A stretch of 64,000 nucleotides of DNA from Christensenella sp964438705 (GTDB lineage Bacteria > Bacillota > Clostridia > Christensenellales > Christensenellaceae): the NCBI GenBank assembly GCA_964438705.1, contig CAYTKQ010000012.1:30500-94499 (forward strand). The letters are read 5' to 3'. This document shows positions 53,101-61,284 of the stretch, in pieces. The translations under genes were made by a program, and so were the position numbers. Below the pieces are notes generated by a model. The model had not been told where the DNA came from, did not search any database, and saw only the letters and a program-made list of their open reading frames with translations. The stretch's first letter is position 1; every line of letters starts with the position of its first letter.

Positions 53101-54963
53101 GCCTACAGTTGGGGCGAGGGCTGGATGCCGATCGGCAAATATGTGGATAGCACCAACGACAAGCCGTTTAGAGGCGTATTTGACGGCGGCGGGTTTGTGG
53201 TAAACAACCTCACCATAAACAGGGCGTTAAATTTTCAGGGGCTGTTCGGATACATAGAAGGCGCAGACGCGCTGGTGAAAAACCTGGGCATTGCGGACTG
53301 CAACGTCACAGGGGGAGCATTTGTCGGCGGCGTGGCGGGGCAGGCCTTTACCGGCGGCGAGATACAAAACTGTTATGTGACGGGCAATGTGAGCGGCGAG
53401 GAATATGTTGGCGGCATTGCGGGACAAGTCACAAATGTAATCATAGAGAGCTGTTATACCACAGGCAGCGTGAGCGGCACACGCAACAACGTCGGCGGCA
53501 TCGCGGGGGATTTCCGCGGTGGCGCGATAAGAAATTGCTATACCACGGGCAGCGTGAACGGCAGCAATATGGTCGGTGGCGTGGTTGGGCAAAGTAATGG
53601 TGCTATTAAGAACTGTTATGCCACAGGCAGTGTGAACGGCGCGGGCGCAAACAGCGGAGCAATCGGCGGCGTGGTAGGGTCGGCCAAGGGCACGGTGCAA
53701 AACTGCGCGGCGTTGAACGCGCGCGTGAGCGGCAACAGCGATGTGGGTCGCGTGGCAGGCATCAAAAACGGCGGTACGATGTCGGGCAACTACGCGTGGG
53801 CGGGCATGGAGGTTCTTGTAAACAGCAATCCCAAAGACCCGCTTGCCAACACCGCAGACGGCATTGACGGCAAAGACAAAGCTTTCCCCGCCCTGCGCGA
53901 CTGGGATGACGAGGTGTGGGCGGGGTTCAAGGACAATGCCGCGTGGCTTAAGCCGGAATATGGCTATCTGCCCATTTTGGCGGGCTTTTCCACCACGCAG
54001 CCCAACCGCAAAATAGCAGACGTGACGGCGGGCATGGTGAACGTGACCGTAAACAAGGACGGCGCGGCGTGGAGCGGGCTGACCCTGACAAACGGCAAAA
54101 GAACCTATGCGATGACAGGCGTAAACGCCGCCCTCGCAGAGCCGGGTATCTATACGCTGAAAAGCGGTACGACCGACATCAAAACCGGCATTGCCGTCAG
54201 CACAGATGCGACGCTGGATTTTTACACCGTCAGTTTTCACCTTGGCGATTCAATAAGCGGCGGCGCGGACGACCAAATCATCTTCACAGGCGGCAAGGCG
54301 GCAAAGCCCGCCGACCCCGCAAAAACAGGCAGCACCTTTGCGGGCTGGTATACGGCGGCGCAGGGCGGCAGCGGGTTTGATTTTGCAAACACCGCCATCA
54401 CGGCCAAAACAACGGTATACGCGCGGTGGACGCCAAACGCGGTCGACCACACCCCCATCGACCCGCCCGACCCAAACACGCCAATCGACGTGACCCGTAA
54501 CTTTGTGCTGGGCTTTTTGGGCGATTATGCCAACCTCGCCGCCATACGGCTGAACGGCGTTACCCTCACAAAAACGCGCATGACCGACACCGCCGTCAGC
54601 CTTTCCGGCTGGCCGGGCTATACGCCTGCCTTAGGCAAGGCCGAAAGCGGCAGCGTCATCGTAACGCTGTACAAGGAATTTTTGGCTACCCTGCCGGGTG
54701 GCAGGTATACGCTGGAGGTGGAGTTTTTGGATGGCAGCGTGGTGAACGTGGGCGATGCGCAGTTTACCGTGCCCGCCAAAGCGGCACCCACCCCAACACC
54801 GGCGCCCACCCCAACACCGGCACCCACCCCAACACCGGCGCCCAAAACGGATGATAGCACCAATTTGGGGCTGTGGACCGGGCTGTTGCTGCTTGGGCTT
54901 TCGGGGGTCGCATATGCGGGGGTTCGCCTGATACGGCGCAAAAGGACGGCAAGCAGAAATTAA
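50170..54963 (+). CDS. Large GLUG-repeat cell-surface protein
   Basis: The 1597-residue product has a signal peptide (residues 1-27, ending APVLA). It continues with a Cys/His-rich region (about 40-115; repeated CGY...PC.H), then three long modules beginning near residues 264, 614 and 937 with PY(E/R)IGTA.QL..LA.LVN, then LTADIDLSAYS and GLUG motifs of the type VGGVVG...NCYATGSV. An InlB-type B-repeat follows (about 1350-1423; FAGWYTA, VYARWTPN), then a Pro-Thr linker and a membrane helix with a basic tail. GLUG proteins are adhesin-like. There is no LPXTG sortase motif, so the protein is probably held by the helix. The modules are very similar in DNA, which points to recent duplication. Confidence 0.9.
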   Translation: MKRTIQKSLAALLCVVLVLGLSAPVLAESTSAGNGSVPDGASGLNDVCHTAHDAGCGYTEAVPAAPCAHWSEGGGDSCLPEDASEDTVCAHEDGCGYAGAIDGAPCTHSCAVCAPVPVETDALSLVRQAQAGLESAPRGRAANPAVFGQNPTQPFLLTTKEQLKELATLVNGNERYGGGAYSYASAYYKLQNDIDFAGELASSIGGAATPFAGYIDGGNKSITGFLLTAPMRGDPYKGLFANYTAGNIQNLTATLIYEGDGSAAAPYEIGTAAQLAKLAELVNAGTASYNGAHYLLTADIDLSAYSGGTGWTPIGNNANRFKGSFDGGGYAVRNLKTANASGLFGVISGADALVKDVGVVDCDVTGAGGVVDWNDGGTVLNCYVTGSVSGAANVGGVVGTNSGTVQGCYSAADVTSTATSGRSDTGGVVGWNNGGTVLNCYATGSVSGTRNNVGGVVGNNTYGTTRSCYATGSVTSNGDNVGGVVGDSSFSTVKNCAALSRSVNAADLTGRVRGEYGGGGSSNNYAWGGMEITIAGAPKDPLKKGTDNFDGADISYTNGAFSPTLESILGGDGTVWDYSTPLPTLIGLRGQSGQLPVYLGGSYFAGGSGTAADPYEIGTAEQLAKLAELVNEGNAGYNAAHYKLTADIDLSAYSGGTGWTPIGNDTNYFKGVFDGGGFAVKNLTINRAANYQGLFGYISDAGALVKNLGVKNCDVAGVNYVGGVAGENAGTVQSCYVTGNVSSGRINAGGVVGWNNGGTVQNCYANANVNSGGNNAGGVVGNNTYGTTQSCYATGSVSGNTNNGGVVGDGSNSAVKNCAALSRSVNAADLTGGRVTGEYMSYVGTRTDNYAWGGMEITIGGNPKDPLKNTADGVDGADLSYANGAFSPTLQSILGGEGTVWNYSTPLPTLVGLRGQSGALPAYLSGSYFAGSGTAADPYRIGTAEQLKTLADLVNANVSPYADAGVYYKLTADIDLSAYSWGEGWMPIGKYVDSTNDKPFRGVFDGGGFVVNNLTINRALNFQGLFGYIEGADALVKNLGIADCNVTGGAFVGGVAGQAFTGGEIQNCYVTGNVSGEEYVGGIAGQVTNVIIESCYTTGSVSGTRNNVGGIAGDFRGGAIRNCYTTGSVNGSNMVGGVVGQSNGAIKNCYATGSVNGAGANSGAIGGVVGSAKGTVQNCAALNARVSGNSDVGRVAGIKNGGTMSGNYAWAGMEVLVNSNPKDPLANTADGIDGKDKAFPALRDWDDEVWAGFKDNAAWLKPEYGYLPILAGFSTTQPNRKIADVTAGMVNVTVNKDGAAWSGLTLTNGKRTYAMTGVNAALAEPGIYTLKSGTTDIKTGIAVSTDATLDFYTVSFHLGDSISGGADDQIIFTGGKAAKPADPAKTGSTFAGWYTAAQGGSGFDFANTAITAKTTVYARWTPNAVDHTPIDPPDPNTPIDVTRNFVLGFLGDYANLAAIRLNGVTLTKTRMTDTAVSLSGWPGYTPALGKAESGSVIVTLYKEFLATLPGGRYTLEVEFLDGSVVNVGDAQFTVPAKAAPTPTPAPTPTPAPTPTPAPKTDDSTNLGLWTGLLLLGLSGVAYAGVRLIRRKRTASRN

Positions 54964-54966
54964 CCG

Positions 54967-55563
54967 TCATTTCAGCGCCGCACGAAAACGCGCCATCAAG
55001 TGTGCCGGTACTTCCTTCATAAACGCGGACATCAGGCACGCGCCCTTTGCGCCCGCATCCTGCACCGCGCATACATTTTCCGGGCCGATCCCGCCGATGG
55101 CATAGACAGGGATGGCAAGAGCCGCGCAAATTTCCCGCAAAAAGGGAAGTCCGCGCGGCTCTGTGTTTTTTTTACAATCCGTTTCAAAGATGTGCCCCGC
55201 GCACACATAGCTTGCGCCCAATGCCTGTGCGCGCTGCGCCTGTTCCAAAGAATGGACCGAAACGCCGAGCACGGAAAATTCCTCGCACAGGTGCGGCGCG
55301 GCCTCCAGATCGTGAAGCGAAGCATGCAGACGATGCGCGCCCGCCCGCCTTGCCGCGTCCGCAAAATGATGCGGCGTGCAGGCTGTGCCGCGCGCGCTGC
55401 AAACAGCCGCGACCTGCATCAGCAGCGCTTCATACGCATGCTCGTCCATCTCTTTTTCCCGCAGGATGACGGAAGAAACACCCGCCGCCGCGATCCGTTC
55501 CACCTGCTCCAAAAAATCCGTTGTGCACAAATGGCGGTTCGTGACCGCTAAAATCTCAAACAT
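54967..55563 (-). CDS. tenI: Thiazole tautomerase TenI
   Basis: TenI aromatises the thiazole phosphate tautomer made by ThiG. The 198-residue TIM-barrel product resembles ThiE but has the TenI signature ASYVCAGHIFETDCKKNTEPRGLPFL with the catalytic His, and lacks ThiE motifs such as NDD...VHLGQ, which are present in the other thiE gene here. The last gene of the thi operon; it overlaps thiH by eight bases. Its stop is three bases from that of the convergent surface-protein gene, with no terminator visible between them. Confidence 0.88.
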   Translation of the reverse strand: MFEILAVTNRHLCTTDFLEQVERIAAAGVSSVILREKEMDEHAYEALLMQVAAVCSARGTACTPHHFADAARRAGAHRLHASLHDLEAAPHLCEEFSVLGVSVHSLEQAQRAQALGASYVCAGHIFETDCKKNTEPRGLPFLREICAALAIPVYAIGGIGPENVCAVQDAGAKGACLMSAFMKEVPAHLMARFRAALK

Positions 55564-56707
55564 AGAGGTATTCGCTCATCACGGGCTGCAAGCCTTCGCG
55601 CGACAGCATGGCGTATATCTCGTCCACGCCGCGCCCGTCGTCGATCTCAAACTGCTCGTCGCCCTTCGCCGCACCCGTGTGCCCGCCGATGCCCACGTCC
55701 ACGCCCGCCGAAATCTTGGTTGCGGCGATCTTCACGATGTTGTCACGGAAGCGCGCGCACTCGCGGCTTGAAATCGTGATGTTCGCAAAGGGCATGAACA
55801 GCCGATACGCGACAATGACCTGCAAAAGCTGACGCTCGCCAACATCTTTGGGGCCGATCTCGCCGTTTCCAAGAATCGGGCGAAGGCGGGGGCAGGAAAA
55901 CGTGATCTCCGCGTGCGGGTATTTGCGCTGCAGCAAAAACGCGTGCATGCCCGTGGCAAACGCGTCTCGTCTGAAATCGCTGAGGCCCAAAAGCGCCGCG
56001 AAGCCCACACCGCGTATCCCGCCTAAGATAGCCCGCTCCTGCGCGTTGAAGCGGTAGGGAAACACGCGCTTGTGCCCGCCGGGGTGCAGCGCCTCGTAGC
56101 GTGCCGGGTCGTATGTCTCCTGAAACACGGTCACAAAATCCGCGCCGCACGTGTGCAGATAGGCGTAATCCTCTGTATTTACGGGGTATACCTCCAGCCC
56201 CACGACCTTAAAATGCCTGCGCGCGACCTTGCATGCCGCGCCGATGTAGCGCACGTCCGACATCTTGGGGCTTTCACCCGTCAGCAGCAGGATTTCCTCG
56301 AGGCCGGTGCTTGCGATGGCAGCCATCTCGCGTTCCATTTCCTCTTCCGTGAGACGTGCGCGGTGGATTTTGTTGAATGCGTTGAACCCGCAGTATACGC
56401 ACTGATTTTCACAATAATTTGCGAGATAGAGCGGGGTAAACAGATAGACATTACTGCCGAAATGCCAACGCGTTTTCTGCAGCGCGCGCCCCGCCATTTC
56501 CTCTAAATAGGGGAGGGCGGCGGGGGAGAGCAGCGCCGCGAAGTCACGCGGGGAGAGTGGATCTGCCGCAAGCGCGCCCCGCACATCAGCCGCCGTATAG
56601 GCCGCCGGATCGTAGGCCGCCGCTTCGAGCAGCACGCTGTCCATGATGTCGTGGCCGATTGTTTCCATGCCCGGAAGGTAGGCCATGTGATCCGTTGTTT
56701 TGTTCAT
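55556..56707 (-). CDS. thiH: 2-iminoacetate synthase ThiH (radical SAM)
   Basis: ThiH splits tyrosine to dehydroglycine (2-iminoacetate) and p-cresol for thiazole synthesis under anaerobic conditions. The 383-residue product has the CxxxCxxC cluster site in NYCENQCVYCGFN (about residues 104-112), LLLTGESPKMSDV, VEVYPVNTEDYAYLHTCGADFVTVFQETYD and the C-terminal ISSRECARFRDNIVKI. Its use in place of the oxidase ThiO fits an anaerobe. Confidence 0.95.
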   Translation of the reverse strand: MNKTTDHMAYLPGMETIGHDIMDSVLLEAAAYDPAAYTAADVRGALAADPLSPRDFAALLSPAALPYLEEMAGRALQKTRWHFGSNVYLFTPLYLANYCENQCVYCGFNAFNKIHRARLTEEEMEREMAAIASTGLEEILLLTGESPKMSDVRYIGAACKVARRHFKVVGLEVYPVNTEDYAYLHTCGADFVTVFQETYDPARYEALHPGGHKRVFPYRFNAQERAILGGIRGVGFAALLGLSDFRRDAFATGMHAFLLQRKYPHAEITFSCPRLRPILGNGEIGPKDVGERQLLQVIVAYRLFMPFANITISSRECARFRDNIVKIAATKISAGVDVGIGGHTGAAKGDEQFEIDDGRGVDEIYAMLSREGLQPVMSEYLYV

Positions 56708-56720
56708 ATCTGTTTCCCTC

Positions 56721-57485
56721 TCAGTCCTGCAAAAATCCGGTGAGCGGGGAAGACGCGCTCGCCCCGTCGCCGAGCACCCGCCCGAGGCCGGAACGATACG
56801 CCATGCGCCCCGCCTCGATGGCTTGTTTGAACGCCTCCGCCATCACGGGGATATCGCCCGCCGTGGCGATGGCAGTGTTGCACATCACCGCCGCAGCGCC
56901 CATCTCCATTGCCGCGCACGCCTGCGACGGCTTGCCGATGCCCGCGTCCACGATCACAGGCAGGTCGATCTCATCAATCAATATCTGGATAAACTCCTTT
57001 GTGCACAGCCCCTTGTTCGAGCCGATGGGCGCGCCCAGCGGCATGATGGCCGCCGCACCCGCGTTTTGCAAATCCCGCGCGGCGTTGAGGTCCGGGTACA
57101 TGTACGGCATCACCACAAACCCTTCCTTCGCGAGGAGCTCCGTTGCCCGCACCGTCTCATAATTATCGGGCAGCAGATATTTGGAATCGCGGATCACCTC
57201 GATCTTCACAAAATCTCCGCAGCCGATCTCCCGCGCCAGCCGCGCGATGCGCACCGCTTCGTCCGCGTTGCGCGCCCCCGACGTATTGGGCAGAAGCGTC
57301 ACGCCTTCGGGGATGTAGTCGAGGATGTTTTCCGGCCCGCCTTCGTTCGCGCGCCGCAGCGCCAGCGTGATGATCTGCGCGCCCGCGTGTTCCACCGCCG
57401 CGCGGATCAGTTTCAGGGAATATTTCCCCGAGCCCAATATGAAGCGGGAGGCAAACTCCTTCCCGCCGATCTTCCATGTGTCCAT
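56721..57485 (-). CDS. thiG: Thiazole synthase ThiG
   Basis: ThiG joins deoxyxylulose 5-phosphate, ThiS thiocarboxylate and dehydroglycine to make the thiazole. The product (254 residues) begins MDTWKIGGKEFASRFILGSGKY; an extra Met lies one codon before. Key parts are TVNTSGA-like LLPNTSGARNADEAVRIARLARE, the Schiff-base Lys in FVKIEVI, and VIVDAGIGKPSQACAAMEMGAAAVMCNTAIA. It ends with the SSPLTGFL segment. Confidence 0.96.
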   Translation of the reverse strand: MDTWKIGGKEFASRFILGSGKYSLKLIRAAVEHAGAQIITLALRRANEGGPENILDYIPEGVTLLPNTSGARNADEAVRIARLAREIGCGDFVKIEVIRDSKYLLPDNYETVRATELLAKEGFVVMPYMYPDLNAARDLQNAGAAAIMPLGAPIGSNKGLCTKEFIQILIDEIDLPVIVDAGIGKPSQACAAMEMGAAAVMCNTAIATAGDIPVMAEAFKQAIEAGRMAYRSGLGRVLGDGASASSPLTGFLQD

Positions 57486-57495
57486 CATTTCTCCT

Positions 57496-58293
57496 TTATT
57501 CATCCGTTTCACCCAACAGGATGCGCAGCGCCATATTGGCCTGATGTCCCGCGCAGATCGCCACGCGCGGTGCCATCAGCCCACGCCCGGGCTGTGCGCC
57601 TGTAAATCCGTCGCCGCACATATAAAGCCGGTTCATTGCCCTGTGCGTCCGAATCGTGTTTCCGCTCTCATAGCCCGCCATGCCCGACGACGCGACCACA
57701 TATTTTTGGGGGCAGCGCATCAGCAGCGTGTTCACGAGCATCGCCTTTGAAACGGGGTCGTCGAACGCTTCGCATACGATTTCATCGTCCTTGAGCAGCA
57801 CTGCGGCGTTCTCCTCCTTGAGCCGCACGCATTCCGCGCGCACCTCAATAAACGGGTTGATGTCCGCGATCTCCTGCTTGAGCGCCTCCGCTTTTTTTAT
57901 GCCGAGGTGGCAAATGCGGTATTGCTGGCGGTTTAGATTGCTCGGCTCCACCACATCAAAATCAATGAGGTGCAAATGCCCGATTCCTGTGCGCGCAAGG
58001 TGCAGCGCAATGCTCGACCCGAGGCCGCCCAGCCCCGCCACCGCCACGCGCGCAGCCTTGACCTTTTCATAGACCCCGGGCGTGTGCCGCGCGCTCAGCA
58101 TCGCTTCGAACGCTTCTTCGGGGGGCAGATCGCCCTTGCGGATGAGCACCGCAGTATCGCCTTCTTTTAAGGGGAGGTCGTCGTTCGTTTGATAGCCATT
58201 CAAAATAACGACCCGTTCCTCATCCCACCCCGGAAGGGCGTGAAGCGCTTTTGCGTCCGTTTCGACCGATTTTCCGTTCAGCGTGATATTCAT
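57496..58293 (-). CDS. thiF: ThiS adenylyltransferase ThiF with N-terminal ThiS-like domain
   Basis: The 265-residue product has a ubiquitin-like N-terminal domain (residues 1-60, MNITLNGKSVETDAKALHAL...LKEGDTAVLIRKG) without a C-terminal Gly-Gly, followed by an E1-like domain with GLGGLGSSIALHLARTGIGHLHLIDFDVVEPSNLNRQ and DDPVSKAMLVNTLL. This matches the second ThiF family found in Clostridia. It activates the ThiS C-terminus. The Cys pairs of MoeB-type zinc sites are absent, as usual for this family. ATG at 58293; a TTG three codons earlier would overlap thiS. Confidence 0.9.
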   Translation of the reverse strand: MNITLNGKSVETDAKALHALPGWDEERVVILNGYQTNDDLPLKEGDTAVLIRKGDLPPEEAFEAMLSARHTPGVYEKVKAARVAVAGLGGLGSSIALHLARTGIGHLHLIDFDVVEPSNLNRQQYRICHLGIKKAEALKQEIADINPFIEVRAECVRLKEENAAVLLKDDEIVCEAFDDPVSKAMLVNTLLMRCPQKYVVASSGMAGYESGNTIRTHRAMNRLYMCGDGFTGAQPGRGLMAPRVAICAGHQANMALRILLGETDE

Positions 58294-58298
58294 CTTAT

Positions 58299-58496
58299 TC
58301 AACCCCCGCCCACAAAACCGACGATTTCAAGCACGTCGTTTTCTTCAATGCGCGTATCGGCATATTCGTCTTTGGGCACGATCTTTCCGTTGCACTCCAC
58401 CGCCACGCGCGCCGCGTCGTAGCCCTTTTGCGTCAGGTATTCGGCGATTGTTTTGCCCGCCGCCGTGTTGTCCTGCCTGCCGTTTATCTTGGTCAT
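58299..58496 (-). CDS. thiS: Sulfur carrier protein ThiS
   Basis: The 65-residue ubiquitin-like protein (MTKINGRQDNTAAGKTIAEYL) ends EIVGFVGGG. The C-terminal Gly-Gly is activated by ThiF and receives the sulfur. It sits between thiC and thiF with small gaps (10 and 5 bp). GGAGG serves the start; the frame could extend three codons to a GTG at 58505. Confidence 0.94.
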   Translation of the reverse strand: MTKINGRQDNTAAGKTIAEYLTQKGYDAARVAVECNGKIVPKDEYADTRIEENDVLEIVGFVGGG

Positions 58497-58506
58497 CGCC
58501 TCCACC

Positions 58507-59814
58507 TCAGTCCATAATGTCCACGTCTTCGCCGCGCATGACCTTATTGATGTTGCGCACCGCGCACATCTTTCCGCACATCGTGCACGTGTCTTCGTGT
58601 TCGGGCGTGGATTCGCCGCGGAATTTGCGCGCTCGCCTCCCGCCGTCGATGGCGAGGGAAAACTGCTTTTCCCAATCGAGCTCCCTGCGGGCTTCGCTCA
58701 TCTCATAATCCCACGCCCACGCTTGTTTGCTGCCCTTGGCAAGGTCTGCCGCGTGCGCCGCGATCTTGGCGGCAATGATGCCTTCGCGCACGTCCTCCAC
58801 GGTGGGCAGGCGCAAATGCTCCGCCGGGGTGACGTAGCACAAAAAGCTTGCGCCGTACGTCGCCGCGATTGCCCCGCCGATCGCGGAGGTGATGTGGTCG
58901 TAACCGGGGGCGACGTCCGTCACCAGCGGCCCGAGCACATAAAAGGGCGCGCCCTTGCAGATCGTCTGCTGTATCTCCATGTTGGCCTTGATCTGGTTGA
59001 GCGGCATATGCCCCGGCCCCTCGATCATCACCTGCACGTCCTTTTCCCACGCGCGCTGTGTCAGCTCGCCGAGCGTCACAAGCTCCTCGATCTGCGAAAT
59101 GTCGCCCGCGTCCTCGATGGAACCGGGGCGGCACGCGTCTCCGAGGCTCAGCGTTACGTCGTACTCCCGGCAGATGTCGAGGATTTCGTCGTAGTATTCA
59201 AAGAACGGATTTTCGTTTCCGGTGAGCATCATCCATGCAAACATGATGCTGCCCCCGCGCGACACGATGTTCGTGTGCCGCTTGCACGCTTTGAAGCGCT
59301 CCGCCGTATTGCGGTTCAACCCGCAGTGGATGGTCATAAAATCCACGCCGTCCTCCGCGTGCATTTTGAACACGTCGAGCCATTCGCGTGCCGTGATGCT
59401 CTTGAGCGCCTTGTTGTAGTAGACCACCGCGTCATAGATGGGCACCGTGCCGATCACCGCAGGGCATTCCGCCGTCAGCTTGCGCCGGAAGGTTTGCGTG
59501 TCGCCAAAAGAGGAGAGATCCATGATGGCCTCCGCGCCCATTTCGACCGCGCTCATCACCTTTTCCAGTTCCACGTCGAGGTCGAGGCAGTCACGCGACG
59601 TGCCCAAATTGACGTTGATCTTCGTCTTAAGCGCGCTGCCGATGCCGCTCGGCTTGAGGCAGCGGTGATTTTTGTTCGCCGGAATGGCGACCTGCCCTTT
59701 TGAAACCAGCTCCATCAGCGCATCGAGCGCAATGTGTTCCTCCGCCGCGACGGCCTTCATCTGCTCCGTCGCGATCCCCTGACGCGCCGCGTCCATCTGT
59801 GTTGTGTAGTTCAT
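58507..59814 (-). CDS. thiC: Phosphomethylpyrimidine synthase ThiC
   Basis: ThiC is the radical SAM enzyme that rearranges 5-aminoimidazole ribotide to HMP-phosphate. GAAAGGAAAC sets the ATG at 59814 (435 residues). Diagnostic parts are IPANKNHRCLKPSGIGSALKTKINVNLGTS, MDLSSFGDT, FMTIHCGLN, VSRGGSI, SLGDACRPGSI, IEGPGHMPLNQI and the C-terminal cluster motif C-T-M-C-G-K-M-C. The Gln-rich start MNYTTQMDAARQGI is typical of the Clostridia form. Confidence 0.97.
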   Translation of the reverse strand: MNYTTQMDAARQGIATEQMKAVAAEEHIALDALMELVSKGQVAIPANKNHRCLKPSGIGSALKTKINVNLGTSRDCLDLDVELEKVMSAVEMGAEAIMDLSSFGDTQTFRRKLTAECPAVIGTVPIYDAVVYYNKALKSITAREWLDVFKMHAEDGVDFMTIHCGLNRNTAERFKACKRHTNIVSRGGSIMFAWMMLTGNENPFFEYYDEILDICREYDVTLSLGDACRPGSIEDAGDISQIEELVTLGELTQRAWEKDVQVMIEGPGHMPLNQIKANMEIQQTICKGAPFYVLGPLVTDVAPGYDHITSAIGGAIAATYGASFLCYVTPAEHLRLPTVEDVREGIIAAKIAAHAADLAKGSKQAWAWDYEMSEARRELDWEKQFSLAIDGGRRARKFRGESTPEHEDTCTMCGKMCAVRNINKVMRGEDVDIMD

Positions 59815-59848
59815 ATCTGTTTCCTTTCTTGTCGGTTGTATTTTATGC

Positions 59849-60631
59849 CTACCGCAGCGCAAAGCCATGATCGAGCGGGCCGCTGCCGCGCCCCAGATCG
59901 AGCCCCGCCCCGAGCGCGTTTGTAAGATAGCGCTTGGCGCGTTCGATGCTTGCCGGAAGCGGCAGCCCGTTTGCGAGATTGCACGCAATGGCGCTCGATA
60001 GGGTGCAGCCCGTGCCGTGCGTGTTGGGATTGTCGATCCGTTCCCCGCAAAACCATTGCAGCCCGTTCGGCCCGCACAGCACGTCGTCCGCGTCCGCGAT
60101 GCTGTGTCCGCCCTTTAGGAGCACTGCGCATCCGTATGTTTCCGATAAGGCCCGCGCCGCGCGTTCCATGTCCGCCTTGTTTTCGACTGTCGCCCCCCAA
60201 AGTACGCTTGCTTCCGGAATGTTCGGCGTGATAAGGGTAGAGTGCGGCAAGAGCAGCGCTTTGAGCGCGTCGACCGCGTCCTTATGAAGCAGACGGCCCC
60301 CGCTTGTCGAGACCATCACCGGATCGACAACCACGTTTTTTGCGTTGTATGACTTGAGCGCCGTCGCGATTTCGGAAATCAGCCCCGCGCTCGAGACCAT
60401 GCCGACCTTCACCGCGTCGGGCGAGATATCCTGAAACACGCAGTCGAGCTGCTTTTTCAAAAATTCCGGCGGCACATCCATCACGTCCGCGACCCCTGTC
60501 GTGTTCTGCGCGGTGAGTGCTGTGATAGCGGTCATGGCGTAGGCCCCGTGCGCCATGATGGTTTTGATATCCGCCTGTATGCCAGCGCCGCCGCTTGGGT
60601 CGCTTCCCGCGATGCTCAGTACCGTTTTCAT
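59849..60631 (-). CDS. thiD: Hydroxymethylpyrimidine (phosphate) kinase ThiD
   Basis: ThiD phosphorylates HMP and HMP-phosphate. The 260-residue ribokinase-fold product has SIAGSDPSGGAGIQADIKTI, the KVGMV motif, VVVDPVMVSTSGGRLL, TPNIPEA and the catalytic DNPNTHGTGCTLSSAIA (anion hole GTGC). It overlaps thiE by four bases (ATGA). Confidence 0.96.
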   Translation of the reverse strand: MKTVLSIAGSDPSGGAGIQADIKTIMAHGAYAMTAITALTAQNTTGVADVMDVPPEFLKKQLDCVFQDISPDAVKVGMVSSAGLISEIATALKSYNAKNVVVDPVMVSTSGGRLLHKDAVDALKALLLPHSTLITPNIPEASVLWGATVENKADMERAARALSETYGCAVLLKGGHSIADADDVLCGPNGLQWFCGERIDNPNTHGTGCTLSSAIACNLANGLPLPASIERAKRYLTNALGAGLDLGRGSGPLDHGFALR

Positions 60632-61257
60632 CGTTTCACCACCTCGTTTGCAAGTTTCAGCAAACGCGTTGCCGCCGCCTGTATGTCCTTCGCGCCGAAC
60701 AGGGAGGACACAACCGCGACCCCCGCGATGTGCGTGCCCTTAAGCGCCAATATGTTGTCCGCGCCGATCCCGCCGATGGCGACCACGGGGATGGACACGC
60801 TTTCGCAAATTTCACGCAGTGCGGTGTGCGCGAGGGGGACTGCATCCGCTTTGGTGGAAGTCATAAACACAGCGCCCGCGCCAATGTAGTCCGCGCCGTC
60901 GCGCTCCGCTTTTTGCGCGAGCGCAGTTGTACGCGCCGTCACGCCGATGATCTTTCCTTCACCCAGCAGCGCTCGTGCCTCCCGCGCAGAGAGGTCGCCC
61001 TGCCCGAGATGCACGCCTGCCGCGTCCACTGCAAGCGCAAGGCGCGCGTCGTCGTTGATGATGAGGGGCACGCCGAAGCGGTCACACACCGTCTTGATTT
61101 TCTCTGCTTTTTTTTGCAGCGTTGCTCCGCTCGATGCTTTTTCGCGCAGCTGCACGAGCGTGACCCCGCCATTGAGCGCCTGTTCTACGGTCGTCGTCAA
61201 ATCGTTCCCCCCGGCGGTGACCGCATAAAGCAGCATTTGTTCTCTCGTGATGTTCAA
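60628..61257 (-). CDS. thiE: Thiamine phosphate synthase ThiE
   Basis: ThiE joins HMP-diphosphate and thiazole phosphate to thiamine phosphate. The best start is TTG 61257 with AAAGGAG before it (209 residues, NITREQMLLYAVTAGGND); the frame runs further upstream only into repeat copy F. Family motifs: VTLVQLREK, LIINDDARLALAVDAAGVHLGQGD, IIGVTART, ADYIGAGAVFMTSTK and VAIGGIGADNI. It is the first gene of the operon, but 580 bp from the riboswitch terminator because repeat F lies between them. Confidence 0.94.
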   Translation of the reverse strand: MNITREQMLLYAVTAGGNDLTTTVEQALNGGVTLVQLREKASSGATLQKKAEKIKTVCDRFGVPLIINDDARLALAVDAAGVHLGQGDLSAREARALLGEGKIIGVTARTTALAQKAERDGADYIGAGAVFMTSTKADAVPLAHTALREICESVSIPVVAIGGIGADNILALKGTHIAGVAVVSSLFGAKDIQAAATRLLKLANEVVKR

Positions 61258-61284
61258 ATCATTCTCCTTTGCTGGACGTGTCAT

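Noticed and set aside
59815..59988. Upstream extension of thiC
   Set aside because: It overlaps the end of thiD and has no family similarity; the ATG at 59814 matches known ThiC starts.
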